Source: Solimonas fluminis
Lineage (GTDB): Bacteria; Pseudomonadota; Gammaproteobacteria; Nevskiales; Nevskiaceae
NCBI RefSeq assembly: GCF_002930645.1
Contig: NZ_PSNW01000015.1
Coordinates: 1-64,000, forward strand
DNA: 64,000 nt
Direction: 5' to 3'
Shown: positions 1 to 7,448 of the stretch, piece after piece
How positions within the stretch are numbered: position 1 is the stretch's first letter
Layout of the letters: the number at the start of each line of letters is the position of its first letter
Program-made: the position numbers and the translations under genes
Notes under the pieces: model-generated
Seen by the model: the letters and a program-made list of their open reading frames with translations, nothing else
Database searches by the model: none
Told to the model about the DNA's origin: nothing

Positions 1-510
1 CCGGCCGTATTCCATCTCGATCTGGTAGGCCTCGACGATCCGCCGGTATTTCTCCGAGACGGTCACGTCGGCGCGCGGCATCATCTCGTTGAGCTTGGCC
101 ACCCGCGCCACGCGCTCGTCCTTGAGAAACGGGACGTCCAGCTGCACGAACTGCTCCAGCGAGCCCAGCATGCGCTGCATCAGCGGCAGGATCTCGATGT
201 TGGTGCGCTCCAGTTCGGAGGATTCCTGGCGGATCACCGCCATCTCCTCTTCCTGGCTCTTGAGCTGCGCCCGCAGCTGCTGCAGGTACAGCTTCAGGCC
301 TTCGGTCTCGCGCAGCGTCGTGCGGTAGTCGTTGGCCAGGTCACGGCCCTGTTCGGCCAGTGCGTCCACGCGCTTCTGCGAATCGGCCTGGGCGACCATG
401 AAGCTTTCACCTGCCTTGATCACGTCCGGCAGGGAGGCGGCATGGGCAACGGGTACCAGCAGTACGGCCGCCAGCAGGCCCAGGCTGTTCTTGCCATGAC
501 GGGAAGGCAT
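1..510 (-). CDS. DUF3450 family exported coiled-coil protein (3' end beyond window)
   Basis: The visible 170 residues start MPSRHGKN, followed by a hydrophobic signal sequence ending in AHA and then a long charged helical stretch (residues about 25-130) with heptad-like leucine and glutamine spacing, as in DUF3450 proteins. Members of this family sit beside ExbB/ExbD/TonB genes and are thought to act in the periplasm with TonB energy transduction. I chose the start at 510 because an AAGGA box lies nine bases upstream; in-frame ATGs at 519 and 534 are poorly spaced. It follows the TonB-dependent receptor by 26 bases and is probably cotranscribed with it. The ExbB-type partners expected next would lie left of the window. 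The C-terminus is missing. Confidence 0.8.
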   Translation of the reverse strand, partial: MPSRHGKNSLGLLAAVLLVPVAHAASLPDVIKAGESFMVAQADSQKRVDALAEQGRDLANDYRTTLRETEGLKLYLQQLRAQLKSQEEEMAVIRQESSELERTNIEILPLMQRMLGSLEQFVQLDVPFLKDERVARVAKLNEMMPRADVTVSEKYRRIVEAYQIEMEYGR

Positions 511-536
511 GTTCGACATTCCTTGCTGTTTCATCT

Positions 537-3170
537 TCAGAAATCCCATTTGAGGCGCAGGCCGTAGAGGCGAGGCGGTGCCAGCGTCACGGTGCGGCCG
601 AAGTCGTGCTGCACGATGGCCTGGGCGTACTGCTCATCGAGCGCGTTGTCGACAAAGGCCGTGAGTTGCAGACCCCAGGGCTCGTAGAAGTAGGCAATGC
701 GGCCACCCAGAAGGTCATAGGCCGGCTGCTCGTACAGCGGCGAGTTCTGCGGCGTGGTGTTGAATCCACTGTTGTAGTAGTAGTCCACGCCCAATTCGAA
801 GGAGCCGAAGCGGCCCGCCGGAATCGCCTGGTTCACCGAGATGCTGCCGGTGAACTTCGGGGTGCGCACGATATCGTTGCCGGTGAAATCGCGGGCCGGC
901 AGCAGCAGCAGGCTGTCCTTCCCGAAGTAGAGGCCGGTGGTGTCGTCGAAGCCCGAGCCATCCTTGTAGTCGGTGTACTTGCCGTCCAGGTAGGTCGCGC
1001 TCGCGGCAATGGCCAGGCCCGGATTCAGGCTGGGCATGGGCTGCCACAGGGCGTCGAACTCGGCACCGTTGATCTGCGCCTCGCCCGCATTCCTGAAGGA
1101 CACCACGCCGCCCGAGGTGACGGACACGATGGCGGTCAGCAGTTCGTCGATCCGCGTGTGGAAGATCGCGGCATTGAAGCGCAGGGCGCCGTCCAGCAGG
1201 TCGGACTTGAAGCCCAGCTCGTAGGACGTGGCGGTCTCGCGCTTCACCGGGTCCGGGTTGGAGAAGAAGTTGACGATGTTGTAGGTCGGGCTCTTGAAGG
1301 CGCGCTGGGCGGAGGCATAGACCTGGAAGTTGTCCCAGGGGTGGACCTGGATCGCCAGCTTCGGCGACAGGGTCTTGTCGTCCAGGTCCGGCGCCTGGAA
1401 GTTGCGCAGGCGCAGGTTCTGCGCGCGGCTGCCGGAGTCGAAATAGTCGTTGGGCGGTTCGCCCGCCGTCGGCAACACCACCTCGAGGTAGCTGTTGGTG
1501 ATGCCGCGGGTTTCCATCTGGTAGCGGGCGCCCAGGGTGATGTCGAGCCAGTCGGTGGCGAACCAGGTGCCCTGCAGGTAGGCCGAATTGGACTCCGTGG
1601 TCAGGATGCCGCCGTTGCCCAGAACGATGTCGTTCGAGGCATTGATCAGCTGATTGATGTTGTAGTCCAGGTTGTTCAGGCCCAGCAGGCCGCCCACCCG
1701 GCCCAGCAACTGCGGCAGGCCGAGGACATTCGAGCCCACGCCCAGGGCATTGAGCGTCAGGTAGAGGCTGCCGAAGCCGCCCTCGCCCTCCAGACGGTAC
1801 AGGCCCGCCGCCCACTGGATCTTGTCCGACCCCGGAGTCTCCTGGTTGGAGACGAACTGCAGCTCGTAGGTGCGCTGCTTGTTGAACTGGTCGTTGCTGT
1901 AGAAGGTGGCCTGCGAGGTGGCGGTGGAGTCGAAGTCGTACATCGCCTCGTCCACCACGGCCTCGTTATCCGAGAAGATGAACTTGACGTCGGAGAATCC
2001 GGTGAGCCACTCCAGCGTCGCACCGTAGAGGGTGTTGGTGGTCTCGTTGCCGCCCTGGTAGTTGTTGTGCCAGACCCGGTCCAGCGGATCGGGCGGCACG
2101 CCGCCGACCAGGATCGGCGCCGGGCGGGTGTTCTCCTGCGACAGCGAGTTGCTGTTGAACTGCTTGTTGTAGGAGCCGACCAGGGTCAGGCTGAGGTCGT
2201 CGGTGGCCTGCATCCTGATCTTCGCGCGACCGCCTTTGACGTAGTCCTCGCGCATCGGGCCGGGCCGGCCGAAAATCTCGTTGCGGCCGTAGAGGTCCTG
2301 GTCCTCCTTGAAAAGCGCCAGCGTGGCGCCGATGGACTCGGTGACTGGCGTGCCGATGTACAGCTGGTACTTGCGCGAGTTGTAGTTGCCGAATTCGGTC
2401 TTGAAGGTGCCCATGAACTCGTCGGGCGGATCCTCGGTGACGATGTTGATGGCACCCGCCGTCGCATTGCGGCCGAACAGCGTGCCCTGCGGGCCCTTCA
2501 GCACCTCCACGCGCTTCACCGGCCCGAGCGAATCCTGCTTGCCCTGGCTGGGTCCGATGTTGATGCCGTCGATGTAGGTGGCGACGCTGGGATCGGCATT
2601 GGGCAGGAAGGCATCGGTGCCGACGCCGCGGATGAAGATGACGCTGTAGCCGTAGGAGTAGGTATAGGTCAGGCCCGGCGTGATCTTCTGCAGGTCGGCG
2701 GTGGACTCCACGCCGAAGGCATCCAGCTTCTCCCCGCTGAAGGCGTTGATCGTGATGGGCACGTCCTGCAGGTTTTCCTCGCGCTTCTGCGCGGTGACCA
2801 CGATCTCCTCCACCAGGCGGCTCTTGGGCTCCTTGATGGGATTCGCCGGCTCGGACTCCTTCTGGGCCACCGGGATGGTCTCGTCATAGACCTTGGCGGT
2901 GTCCTGGGAAGCCGAAGGCTGCGGCTGCGCGGGCGCCGGCCCGGCGGCAGCCGCCGGCTGCGATTCCGCCGCGGCAGCAGAATCCCCGGCGGGCGCTGCA
3001 TCCGCCGGCGCCGGTGCAGCGGCCGGCGCAGATCCGGCGCCCTCGTCGGTGAACAGCTCCGAGCCGAGCAGTTCATCGAGCGCATCGGGCGCAGAAGCTT
3101 CCTGCGCCTGCGCGCCCATCGCCGCGATGCAGACACCCACGACGGCTGCATTCCTTAGTTTCTTCTTCAT
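537..3170 (-). CDS. TonB-dependent outer membrane receptor
   Basis: The 877-residue protein has a signal peptide (residues 1-22), an Ala/Pro-rich low-complexity stretch (about 45-95), a TonB box EEIVVTA at 121-127, a plug domain and a C-terminal beta-barrel ending in phenylalanine (LKWDF), the usual outer-membrane insertion signature. It should import a large or hydrophobic ligand or an iron chelate using TonB energy. The ligand cannot be read from the sequence, but the neighbouring P450, acyl-CoA ligase and aldehyde dehydrogenase genes favour a hydrophobic carbon source over iron. The start at 3170 has a GGAAGG box five bases upstream; the reading frame stays open 22 codons further without comparable support. 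Confidence 0.93.
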   Translation of the reverse strand: MKKKLRNAAVVGVCIAAMGAQAQEASAPDALDELLGSELFTDEGAGSAPAAAPAPADAAPAGDSAAAAESQPAAAAGPAPAQPQPSASQDTAKVYDETIPVAQKESEPANPIKEPKSRLVEEIVVTAQKREENLQDVPITINAFSGEKLDAFGVESTADLQKITPGLTYTYSYGYSVIFIRGVGTDAFLPNADPSVATYIDGINIGPSQGKQDSLGPVKRVEVLKGPQGTLFGRNATAGAINIVTEDPPDEFMGTFKTEFGNYNSRKYQLYIGTPVTESIGATLALFKEDQDLYGRNEIFGRPGPMREDYVKGGRAKIRMQATDDLSLTLVGSYNKQFNSNSLSQENTRPAPILVGGVPPDPLDRVWHNNYQGGNETTNTLYGATLEWLTGFSDVKFIFSDNEAVVDEAMYDFDSTATSQATFYSNDQFNKQRTYELQFVSNQETPGSDKIQWAAGLYRLEGEGGFGSLYLTLNALGVGSNVLGLPQLLGRVGGLLGLNNLDYNINQLINASNDIVLGNGGILTTESNSAYLQGTWFATDWLDITLGARYQMETRGITNSYLEVVLPTAGEPPNDYFDSGSRAQNLRLRNFQAPDLDDKTLSPKLAIQVHPWDNFQVYASAQRAFKSPTYNIVNFFSNPDPVKRETATSYELGFKSDLLDGALRFNAAIFHTRIDELLTAIVSVTSGGVVSFRNAGEAQINGAEFDALWQPMPSLNPGLAIAASATYLDGKYTDYKDGSGFDDTTGLYFGKDSLLLLPARDFTGNDIVRTPKFTGSISVNQAIPAGRFGSFELGVDYYYNSGFNTTPQNSPLYEQPAYDLLGGRIAYFYEPWGLQLTAFVDNALDEQYAQAIVQHDFGRTVTLAPPRLYGLRLKWDF

Positions 3171-3380
3171 GGCACCTTCCATATCGGTCACGCGCCCCCG
3201 CTTCGTTGCAGGACAGGGCGCCTCCACTTGATCCATGCAGCGAACCCTGCACCCGCTCCCGGCGGGACCGGCGGCACGAAGCGCGCGCAGTGATCCCGGC
3301 AGGATCGGCCGGGGCCGACTGCCACCTCGTTACTCGAACGGCTTTTCAGCGGTGCCGCAGGGCCTTCCGGCCGGCGGCGG

Positions 3381-3470
3381 TTACGTCAGGCAGGCACCTG
3401 GCGCGGCGGCCGGCCAAGGGTGCCGGCAGCGAATCGGAACAGGCACTGAAGATGGAGTGATGAACGGCAT
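3381..3470 (-). CDS. Candidate 29-residue leader ORF upstream of receptor gene
   Basis: A short ORF beginning MPFITPSS and ending in TAA is preceded by GAGGAGACAC, an excellent ribosome binding site. It lies inside the predicted receptor mRNA leader, between the promoter at about 3551-3579 and the receptor start at 3170. The product is Pro/Ala-rich with no recognised motif. It may be a regulatory leader peptide or simply a chance ORF; the strong RBS is the only support. Confidence 0.22.
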   Translation of the reverse strand: MPFITPSSVPVPIRCRHPWPAAAPGACLT

Positions 3471-3550
3471 GTGTCTCCTCATGTGCTTCTTTGTCGCTCG
3501 CCAGCCTCGACGGCGGCGGCGGCTTCTTATGACTTCTCACCGTCCCATAA

Positions 3551-3602
3551 ATATTATATCCATGCTTGAATGTTGTCAATATTAATATTGTGTCATTTGG
3601 AC
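3551..3602 (-). promoter_or_regulatory. Sigma-70 promoter and operator-like repeats for the TonB receptor gene
   Basis: Read on the minus strand, TTGACA (3574-3579) is followed by an AT-rich -10 region: TAATAT at 17-base spacing (3551-3556), or TATAAT at 15. The -35 box overlaps a perfect 14-base palindrome CAATATTAATATTG (3577-3590). Next to it is ATTGTGTCATTTGGAC (3587-3602), which matches 15 of 16 bases at the P450 operon promoter (8735-8750). This suggests control by the same regulator, probably the MarR-type protein encoded at 10457. Confidence 0.6.
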
Positions 3603-3638
3603 GGCTTTTGAGCCTGAGCTCCCGGCAAGGCGGCCCGC

Positions 3639-5405
3639 TCAGTCGTACAAGCCCTCGATGACGGCGGCATGCCGCTGCAGGATCGCGGCGCGGCGCGTCT
3701 TCATGGTCGGCGTCAGCTCGCCGTTCTGCAGCGAGAACGGCTCCGGCAGCAGCGCCCAGCGCTTGATCGTCTGCACGCGCGCAAGGCGGCGGTTGACCTG
3801 CTCCACCTGCGCCGCGAACCAGCCTGTGAAGGCGGGGCACCCGGCGGCCTCCGCCGCGGTCGTGGCGAGGCTGCCCGCCGCCTGCGCCACCGCGGGCAGC
3901 AGCAGCGGGTCCAGGGTGAACAGCGCGACAAGATACCTGCGCCGGTCGCCGATGACGCAGACCTGGCCGACGGCGGGAATGGATTTCATCTCGCCCTCGA
4001 CATGCGCCGGCGAGATGTTCTCGCCGCCGGCGGTGATGATCAGTTCCTTCTTGCGATCGACGAGGTGGAGGAAGCCCTCGGCGTCCATGCGGCCGACATC
4101 GCCGGTGCGCAGCCAGCCGGATTCGTCGAGCGCCTCCCGCGTGGCCTGCTCGTTGTGCAGGTAGCCCATGAACACGCAGGGCCCGCGCAGCAGGATTTCG
4201 CCATCGGTATCCAGCCGCAGTTGCAGCCCGTCCCACGGCTGGCCGACGGAGCCGCTGCGATGGCGCCCGGGTCCGCCCATGGTGCAGGCGCCGGTGGATT
4301 CGCTCTGGCCGTAGATCTCGTAGAGCGGCAGGCCCAGTCCGGCAAAGAAGGCGGCGGTATCGGCGGCGATGGGCGCGGCGCCGGTGGCGCAGTGGTGCGC
4401 GCGGTCCAGCCCCAGCCCCGCACGCAACTTCGACAGCACCAGGCGATCCGCCACCGGCAGGAGCGCCGGCGGCCGGCCGCCGCGTTCCTGCGCCCGCGCT
4501 GCCGCCCGTCCCACTCCGCGCGCCCATCGCATCAGCCAGCGGCGCGCGAAGGGGGCCTGAGCCTCCAGGCCCTGGAGCCGCGCCTGGATCTTCTCCCAGA
4601 CGCGCGGCACGCCCAGGAAGCTGTGCGGACGCACTTCGGGAAGGTTGGCGGGCAGACGCTCCAGGCTCTCGGCGAACCACACGCAGCTGCCGACGTGGAT
4701 GGGCACGTGCAGCGTCAGCATCTGCTCCGCAACGTGGGAAAGAGGCAGGTAGCTGAGCCAGTCCTGTCCCTCGCGTGCACGGAGCAGGCCGGCCGCGCCG
4801 CGCGCGGTCCACAGCAGGTTGTCGTGGGACAGCATCACCGCCTTGGGCGTGCCGGTGGTGCCGGAGGTGTAGATCAGCGTGGCGAGATCGCCCGGGCGCT
4901 GGGCCGCCAGCCGGGCCTCCAGCTGCGCCTCGGGGACGGTCTCGGCCAGGTCATACAAGCGCTCCCAGCCGTGGACGCCGGCCAGGTCGCTGTCTCCCTT
5001 CATCAGCACGATGGCCTGCAGTCCGGGCAGCGAGGCGCGCACGGCCAGCAGCTTGGCCAGCTGGGACGAATCCTCCACCACGACGATCGCCGAGCCGCTG
5101 TGTTCGGCAACGTACTGGCACTGCCCGGCGCTGGAAGTGGCATAGATGCCCGCCGCCACGCCGCCCGCGGCGATAGCCGCCAGGTCCGCGATCAGCCACT
5201 GCGGGCTGTTGCCGCCCAGGATCGAAACCGTCTCGCCGGGACGCAGGCCCAGCCGGATGAAGGCGCGCGCAACGGTCATCACCTCCGCGTGATATTCGCG
5301 GAAGCTCAGCGTATGCCAGCGCCCATCGCGCTTGTGGCGCAGCGCCGGCTTCGAGGCCAGGCGCCTCGCGGTCGCGGTGAAGGCCTCGATCACCGTGCCC
5401 GGCAT
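3639..5405 (-). CDS. AMP-dependent long-chain acyl-CoA synthetase
   Basis: This 588-residue ANL-superfamily enzyme should activate a carboxylic acid through an acyl-adenylate to its CoA thioester. Visible motifs are the phosphate-binding loop YTSGTTGTPK (about 179-188), the A5 motif IYGQSEST, the hinge region TGDVGR and DRKKELIITAGGENI, and a C-terminal lysine region (PTMKTRR). Its layout resembles FadD15-type long-chain ligases. It is the last gene of the operon that starts with the P450 at 8693, so it may activate the acid produced by P450 and aldehyde dehydrogenase oxidation. An ATG at 5405 is used here; a GTG about 45 bases upstream, overlapping the preceding stop, is also possible. The acyl substrate is unknown. 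Confidence 0.9.
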   Translation of the reverse strand: MPGTVIEAFTATARRLASKPALRHKRDGRWHTLSFREYHAEVMTVARAFIRLGLRPGETVSILGGNSPQWLIADLAAIAAGGVAAGIYATSSAGQCQYVAEHSGSAIVVVEDSSQLAKLLAVRASLPGLQAIVLMKGDSDLAGVHGWERLYDLAETVPEAQLEARLAAQRPGDLATLIYTSGTTGTPKAVMLSHDNLLWTARGAAGLLRAREGQDWLSYLPLSHVAEQMLTLHVPIHVGSCVWFAESLERLPANLPEVRPHSFLGVPRVWEKIQARLQGLEAQAPFARRWLMRWARGVGRAAARAQERGGRPPALLPVADRLVLSKLRAGLGLDRAHHCATGAAPIAADTAAFFAGLGLPLYEIYGQSESTGACTMGGPGRHRSGSVGQPWDGLQLRLDTDGEILLRGPCVFMGYLHNEQATREALDESGWLRTGDVGRMDAEGFLHLVDRKKELIITAGGENISPAHVEGEMKSIPAVGQVCVIGDRRRYLVALFTLDPLLLPAVAQAAGSLATTAAEAAGCPAFTGWFAAQVEQVNRRLARVQTIKRWALLPEPFSLQNGELTPTMKTRRAAILQRHAAVIEGLYD

Positions 5406-5436
5406 GTCTTGCCGCGCCCCCTGCAGCGGACTCGCT

Positions 5437-5811
5437 TCAGCGCGGGTCACGGGCCACCGCCAGCAGGACTGCCGCAAAGGCATCGGCCGCTGCGAGCAGC
5501 AGCAGCACGGCAGGCGCGCCACCCAGCACCGCCAGCACGAACAGCAGTACCGCGGCAGCCTTCACCAGCATGGCGGGCTTGCGCAGCAGGCCCGCCGGCG
5601 CCGCCAGGCGCGCCCAGGCGAAGCCGGCACCCAGCAAGCCCATCAAGCCCAGCAGCAGCGGCGACAGCCCCTGCATGCCGCCCTGCCCCGGCAGCCCCAG
5701 CATCCCGTTGAGCTGCAGCAGGGCTTCGACCAGCCAGGGGCCCAGCCCCGGCACCGCCAGGGCCAGGAACAGGCCGAGGTCGCCCGCGGCGATGCGGCGA
5801 TCGATCGACAT
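5437..5811 (-). CDS. Small four-helix membrane protein of unknown function
   Basis: The 124 residues are almost entirely hydrophobic, with about four predicted membrane segments (near residues 10-35, 45-65, 80-95 and 98-118) and a short basic end. I do not recognise the family. It lies in the same operon as the P450, crotonase, ferredoxin and acyl-CoA ligase genes: the NTF2-like gene stops 10 bases before it, and it ends just upstream of the ligase. The context suggests a membrane accessory role in the same pathway, but nothing in the sequence shows an activity. Confidence 0.7.
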   Translation of the reverse strand: MSIDRRIAAGDLGLFLALAVPGLGPWLVEALLQLNGMLGLPGQGGMQGLSPLLLGLMGLLGAGFAWARLAAPAGLLRKPAMLVKAAAVLLFVLAVLGGAPAVLLLLAAADAFAAVLLAVARDPR

Positions 5812-5821
5812 GGCCGGCTCC

Positions 5822-6220
5822 TCAGCGCGAGAAGGCGGCCACGGCCACTGCCGTGTTCATGAAGTCGCGGAACCGCAGCCACTTGCCGTCGCGCACCGTG
5901 ATGACATGGGCGAAGTCGGAGCGGATGGGACGCCCGGTGGCGCGGGCCGTCAGGTGCAGCACGCCGGTCACCGTCACCATGTCGCCGTCGCGCAGCATCT
6001 GCTCGGCATCGAACTGGTGGATGTCCACCGAGCCGAGCACGGTCTCGAAGAAGCGCCGAGCCTCTTCCTTGCCCCGGTAATCGCCGGCGTAAGGGATCAC
6101 CGACGGTCCGTAGAACTCGATGCGGATGTCGTCGTCCAGCAGCTCGACGATGCCCGGCACGTCCTTGGCGCCGAAGCGCGTGAAGATTTCCTGGGTCGTC
6201 TCGACAGGGTTCATGCTCAT
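5822..6220 (-). CDS. NTF2-like (SnoaL/ketosteroid-isomerase fold) protein
   Basis: The 132-residue protein has the pattern of the SnoaL-like/NTF2 superfamily: an N-terminal helix (EIFTRFGAKDVPGIVELL), a strand with DDDIRIEFYGP, a GKEEARRFFE helix, and C-terminal strands with FAHVITVRDGKWLRFRDF. Family members act as isomerases, dehydratases or small-molecule binding modules, and specificity cannot be assigned here. A GAGGAG box eight bases upstream supports the ATG at 6220. It sits between the ferredoxin gene and the small membrane protein gene in the P450 operon, so it probably handles an intermediate of the same pathway. Confidence 0.82.
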   Translation of the reverse strand: MSMNPVETTQEIFTRFGAKDVPGIVELLDDDIRIEFYGPSVIPYAGDYRGKEEARRFFETVLGSVDIHQFDAEQMLRDGDMVTVTGVLHLTARATGRPIRSDFAHVITVRDGKWLRFRDFMNTAVAVAAFSR

Positions 6221-6245
6221 GCTCGGGTCTCCTCGGTTATGGTCT

Positions 6246-6554
6246 TTACTGCTCGGGCGCCACGGTCAGGCGGATGCCGTCCAGCGCGGGGCTCATTAGT
6301 ACCTGGCAGGCCAGGCGGCTGTTCGGCTGAGTGTTCAGCAGCTCCGGCAGCAACTGGCTCTCGTCGCCCACGGCCGGCGGCAGCCGCTCCAGCCAGCCGG
6401 GATCGACGTAGACCTGGCAGGTGGCACAGGAGCAGGCACCGCCGCAGGTTGCTTCCACCAGGTTGGCGAAGCTCAACGGATTCACCAGCGCCTCGCCGGC
6501 ATCGGCTTCCAACTCATGGGCGCGGCCGGCCCGGTCGATGACATGGATCTTCAC
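6246..6554 (-). CDS. 2Fe-2S ferredoxin (adrenodoxin type)
   Basis: The 102-residue protein carries the vertebrate-type ferredoxin cluster motif C-X5-C-X2-C (within EATCGGACSCATC, about residues 35-45), with a fourth cysteine in RLACQV near residue 83. Proteins of this kind pass electrons from an NAD(P)H ferredoxin reductase to class I bacterial cytochromes P450. Its position in the operon headed by the P450 gene at 7449-8693 makes it the likely redox partner of that enzyme. No ferredoxin reductase gene is present nearby, so the reductase must be encoded elsewhere. Confidence 0.93.
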   Translation of the reverse strand: MKIHVIDRAGRAHELEADAGEALVNPLSFANLVEATCGGACSCATCQVYVDPGWLERLPPAVGDESQLLPELLNTQPNSRLACQVLMSPALDGIRLTVAPEQ

Positions 6555-6617
6555 TTTCGAATGTTCCGGTCGATGGCGCGCCCTGGCATGGGCACGCGCT
6601 GAAAAAGCGGTCTGCCC

Positions 6618-7427
6618 TCAGGGCAGCAGGTCCTGGAATTGCGCGGAGCCGCGCTGCCTCTGCGCCGTCAGCGCCAGCGGCACGTCTTCCGACACGAACA
6701 TGGCGGCATTCCACAGGCTGGCGAACTCCAGGCCGTCGGCCACGCGGTGGTCGCGGGCATGGTTCAGCGCCGCCTTGGTGCCGACCACCGCCAGCGGCGA
6801 CAGCGCGGCGATGCGCGCCGCGGTCTCGCGCGCCAGTTGCAGGGCCTGCTCGTGGCTGTCGGACACCGCGTTGACGAAACCGCGCTGCAGCGCTTCCGCG
6901 GCGTTCATCGGCCGGCCGGTCAGGGCCAGTTCCTGCACCAGGGCCGCCGGCAGCAGCCGCGGCAAGCGCTGCAGCACGCCGAGGTCAGCCATCATCCCGA
7001 TGTTGATCTCGTGGATACGGAAGTAGGCATCGGCCGTGGCGAAACGCAGGTTGGTGCAGCAGGCCAGGTCCAGGGCGCCGCCGATGCAGGCTCCCTGGGT
7101 CACTGCGATCACCGGCACGCGCAGGGTCTCGAGCCGCGTCAGCGCCGCCTGCAGGGCCAGCACCTTGCGGCGGATCCAGTCGCGGTAGCGGCCAGGCTCG
7201 CCGTTGTCCCGCTCGCGGATCGCCGGGAAGAAATCCAGGTCCATGCCGGCGCTGAAGTGCTTGCCGCTGCCCTGCAGCAGCAGCACGCGGATCGAGGGGT
7301 CGGCATCCACCTCGTCGAGCAGGCGCGGCAGTTCGCTCCAGAATGCGGTGTCGAGCGCGTTCATGCGCTCGGCCCGGTCCATCAGGATTTCGGCCACGGC
7401 GCCGTTGCGCGTCAGTTGCAGCGACAT
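6618..7427 (-). CDS. Enoyl-CoA hydratase/isomerase family protein, dienoyl-CoA isomerase-like
   Basis: The 269-residue crotonase-fold protein has the oxyanion-hole segment KHFSAGMDLDF and the second loop GACIGGALDLACC. The segment FRIHEINIGMMADLGVLQ keeps the acidic residues that delta3,5-delta2,4-dienoyl-CoA isomerases use (Asp in GGALDL, Glu in HEINIG, Asp in ADLG). It is therefore more likely to be a dienoyl-CoA isomerase than a plain hydratase. It would act on a CoA ester, consistent with the acyl-CoA ligase in the same operon. It follows the P450 gene by 21 bases. Confidence 0.85.
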   Translation of the reverse strand: MSLQLTRNGAVAEILMDRAERMNALDTAFWSELPRLLDEVDADPSIRVLLLQGSGKHFSAGMDLDFFPAIRERDNGEPGRYRDWIRRKVLALQAALTRLETLRVPVIAVTQGACIGGALDLACCTNLRFATADAYFRIHEINIGMMADLGVLQRLPRLLPAALVQELALTGRPMNAAEALQRGFVNAVSDSHEQALQLARETAARIAALSPLAVVGTKAALNHARDHRVADGLEFASLWNAAMFVSEDVPLALTAQRQRGSAQFQDLLP

Positions 7428-7448
7428 GTGCGGCTTCTCCCGGTGCGC

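Larger units (their letters stand above)
3171..3638. other. Intergenic region with long leader of the receptor gene
   Basis: These 468 bases separate the receptor start from the stop of the acyl-CoA ligase gene. The right-hand 100 bases are AT-rich and hold the promoter and operator-like sequences listed separately. The rest would form a leader of about 375 nt for the receptor mRNA. I see no RNA family I recognise and no long credible ORF in it. Confidence 0.6.

Noticed and set aside
606-3158. 850-codon open frame on the plus strand opposite the TonB receptor gene
   Set aside because: It mirrors the receptor gene exactly, has no start context, and its product is a repetitive Arg/Gly/Val/Ala sequence typical of antisense frames in high-GC DNA.
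5822-6220. NTF2-like protein as a true ketosteroid isomerase
   Set aside because: The fold fits but I could not identify the Tyr/Asp catalytic set with confidence, so no specific activity is claimed.
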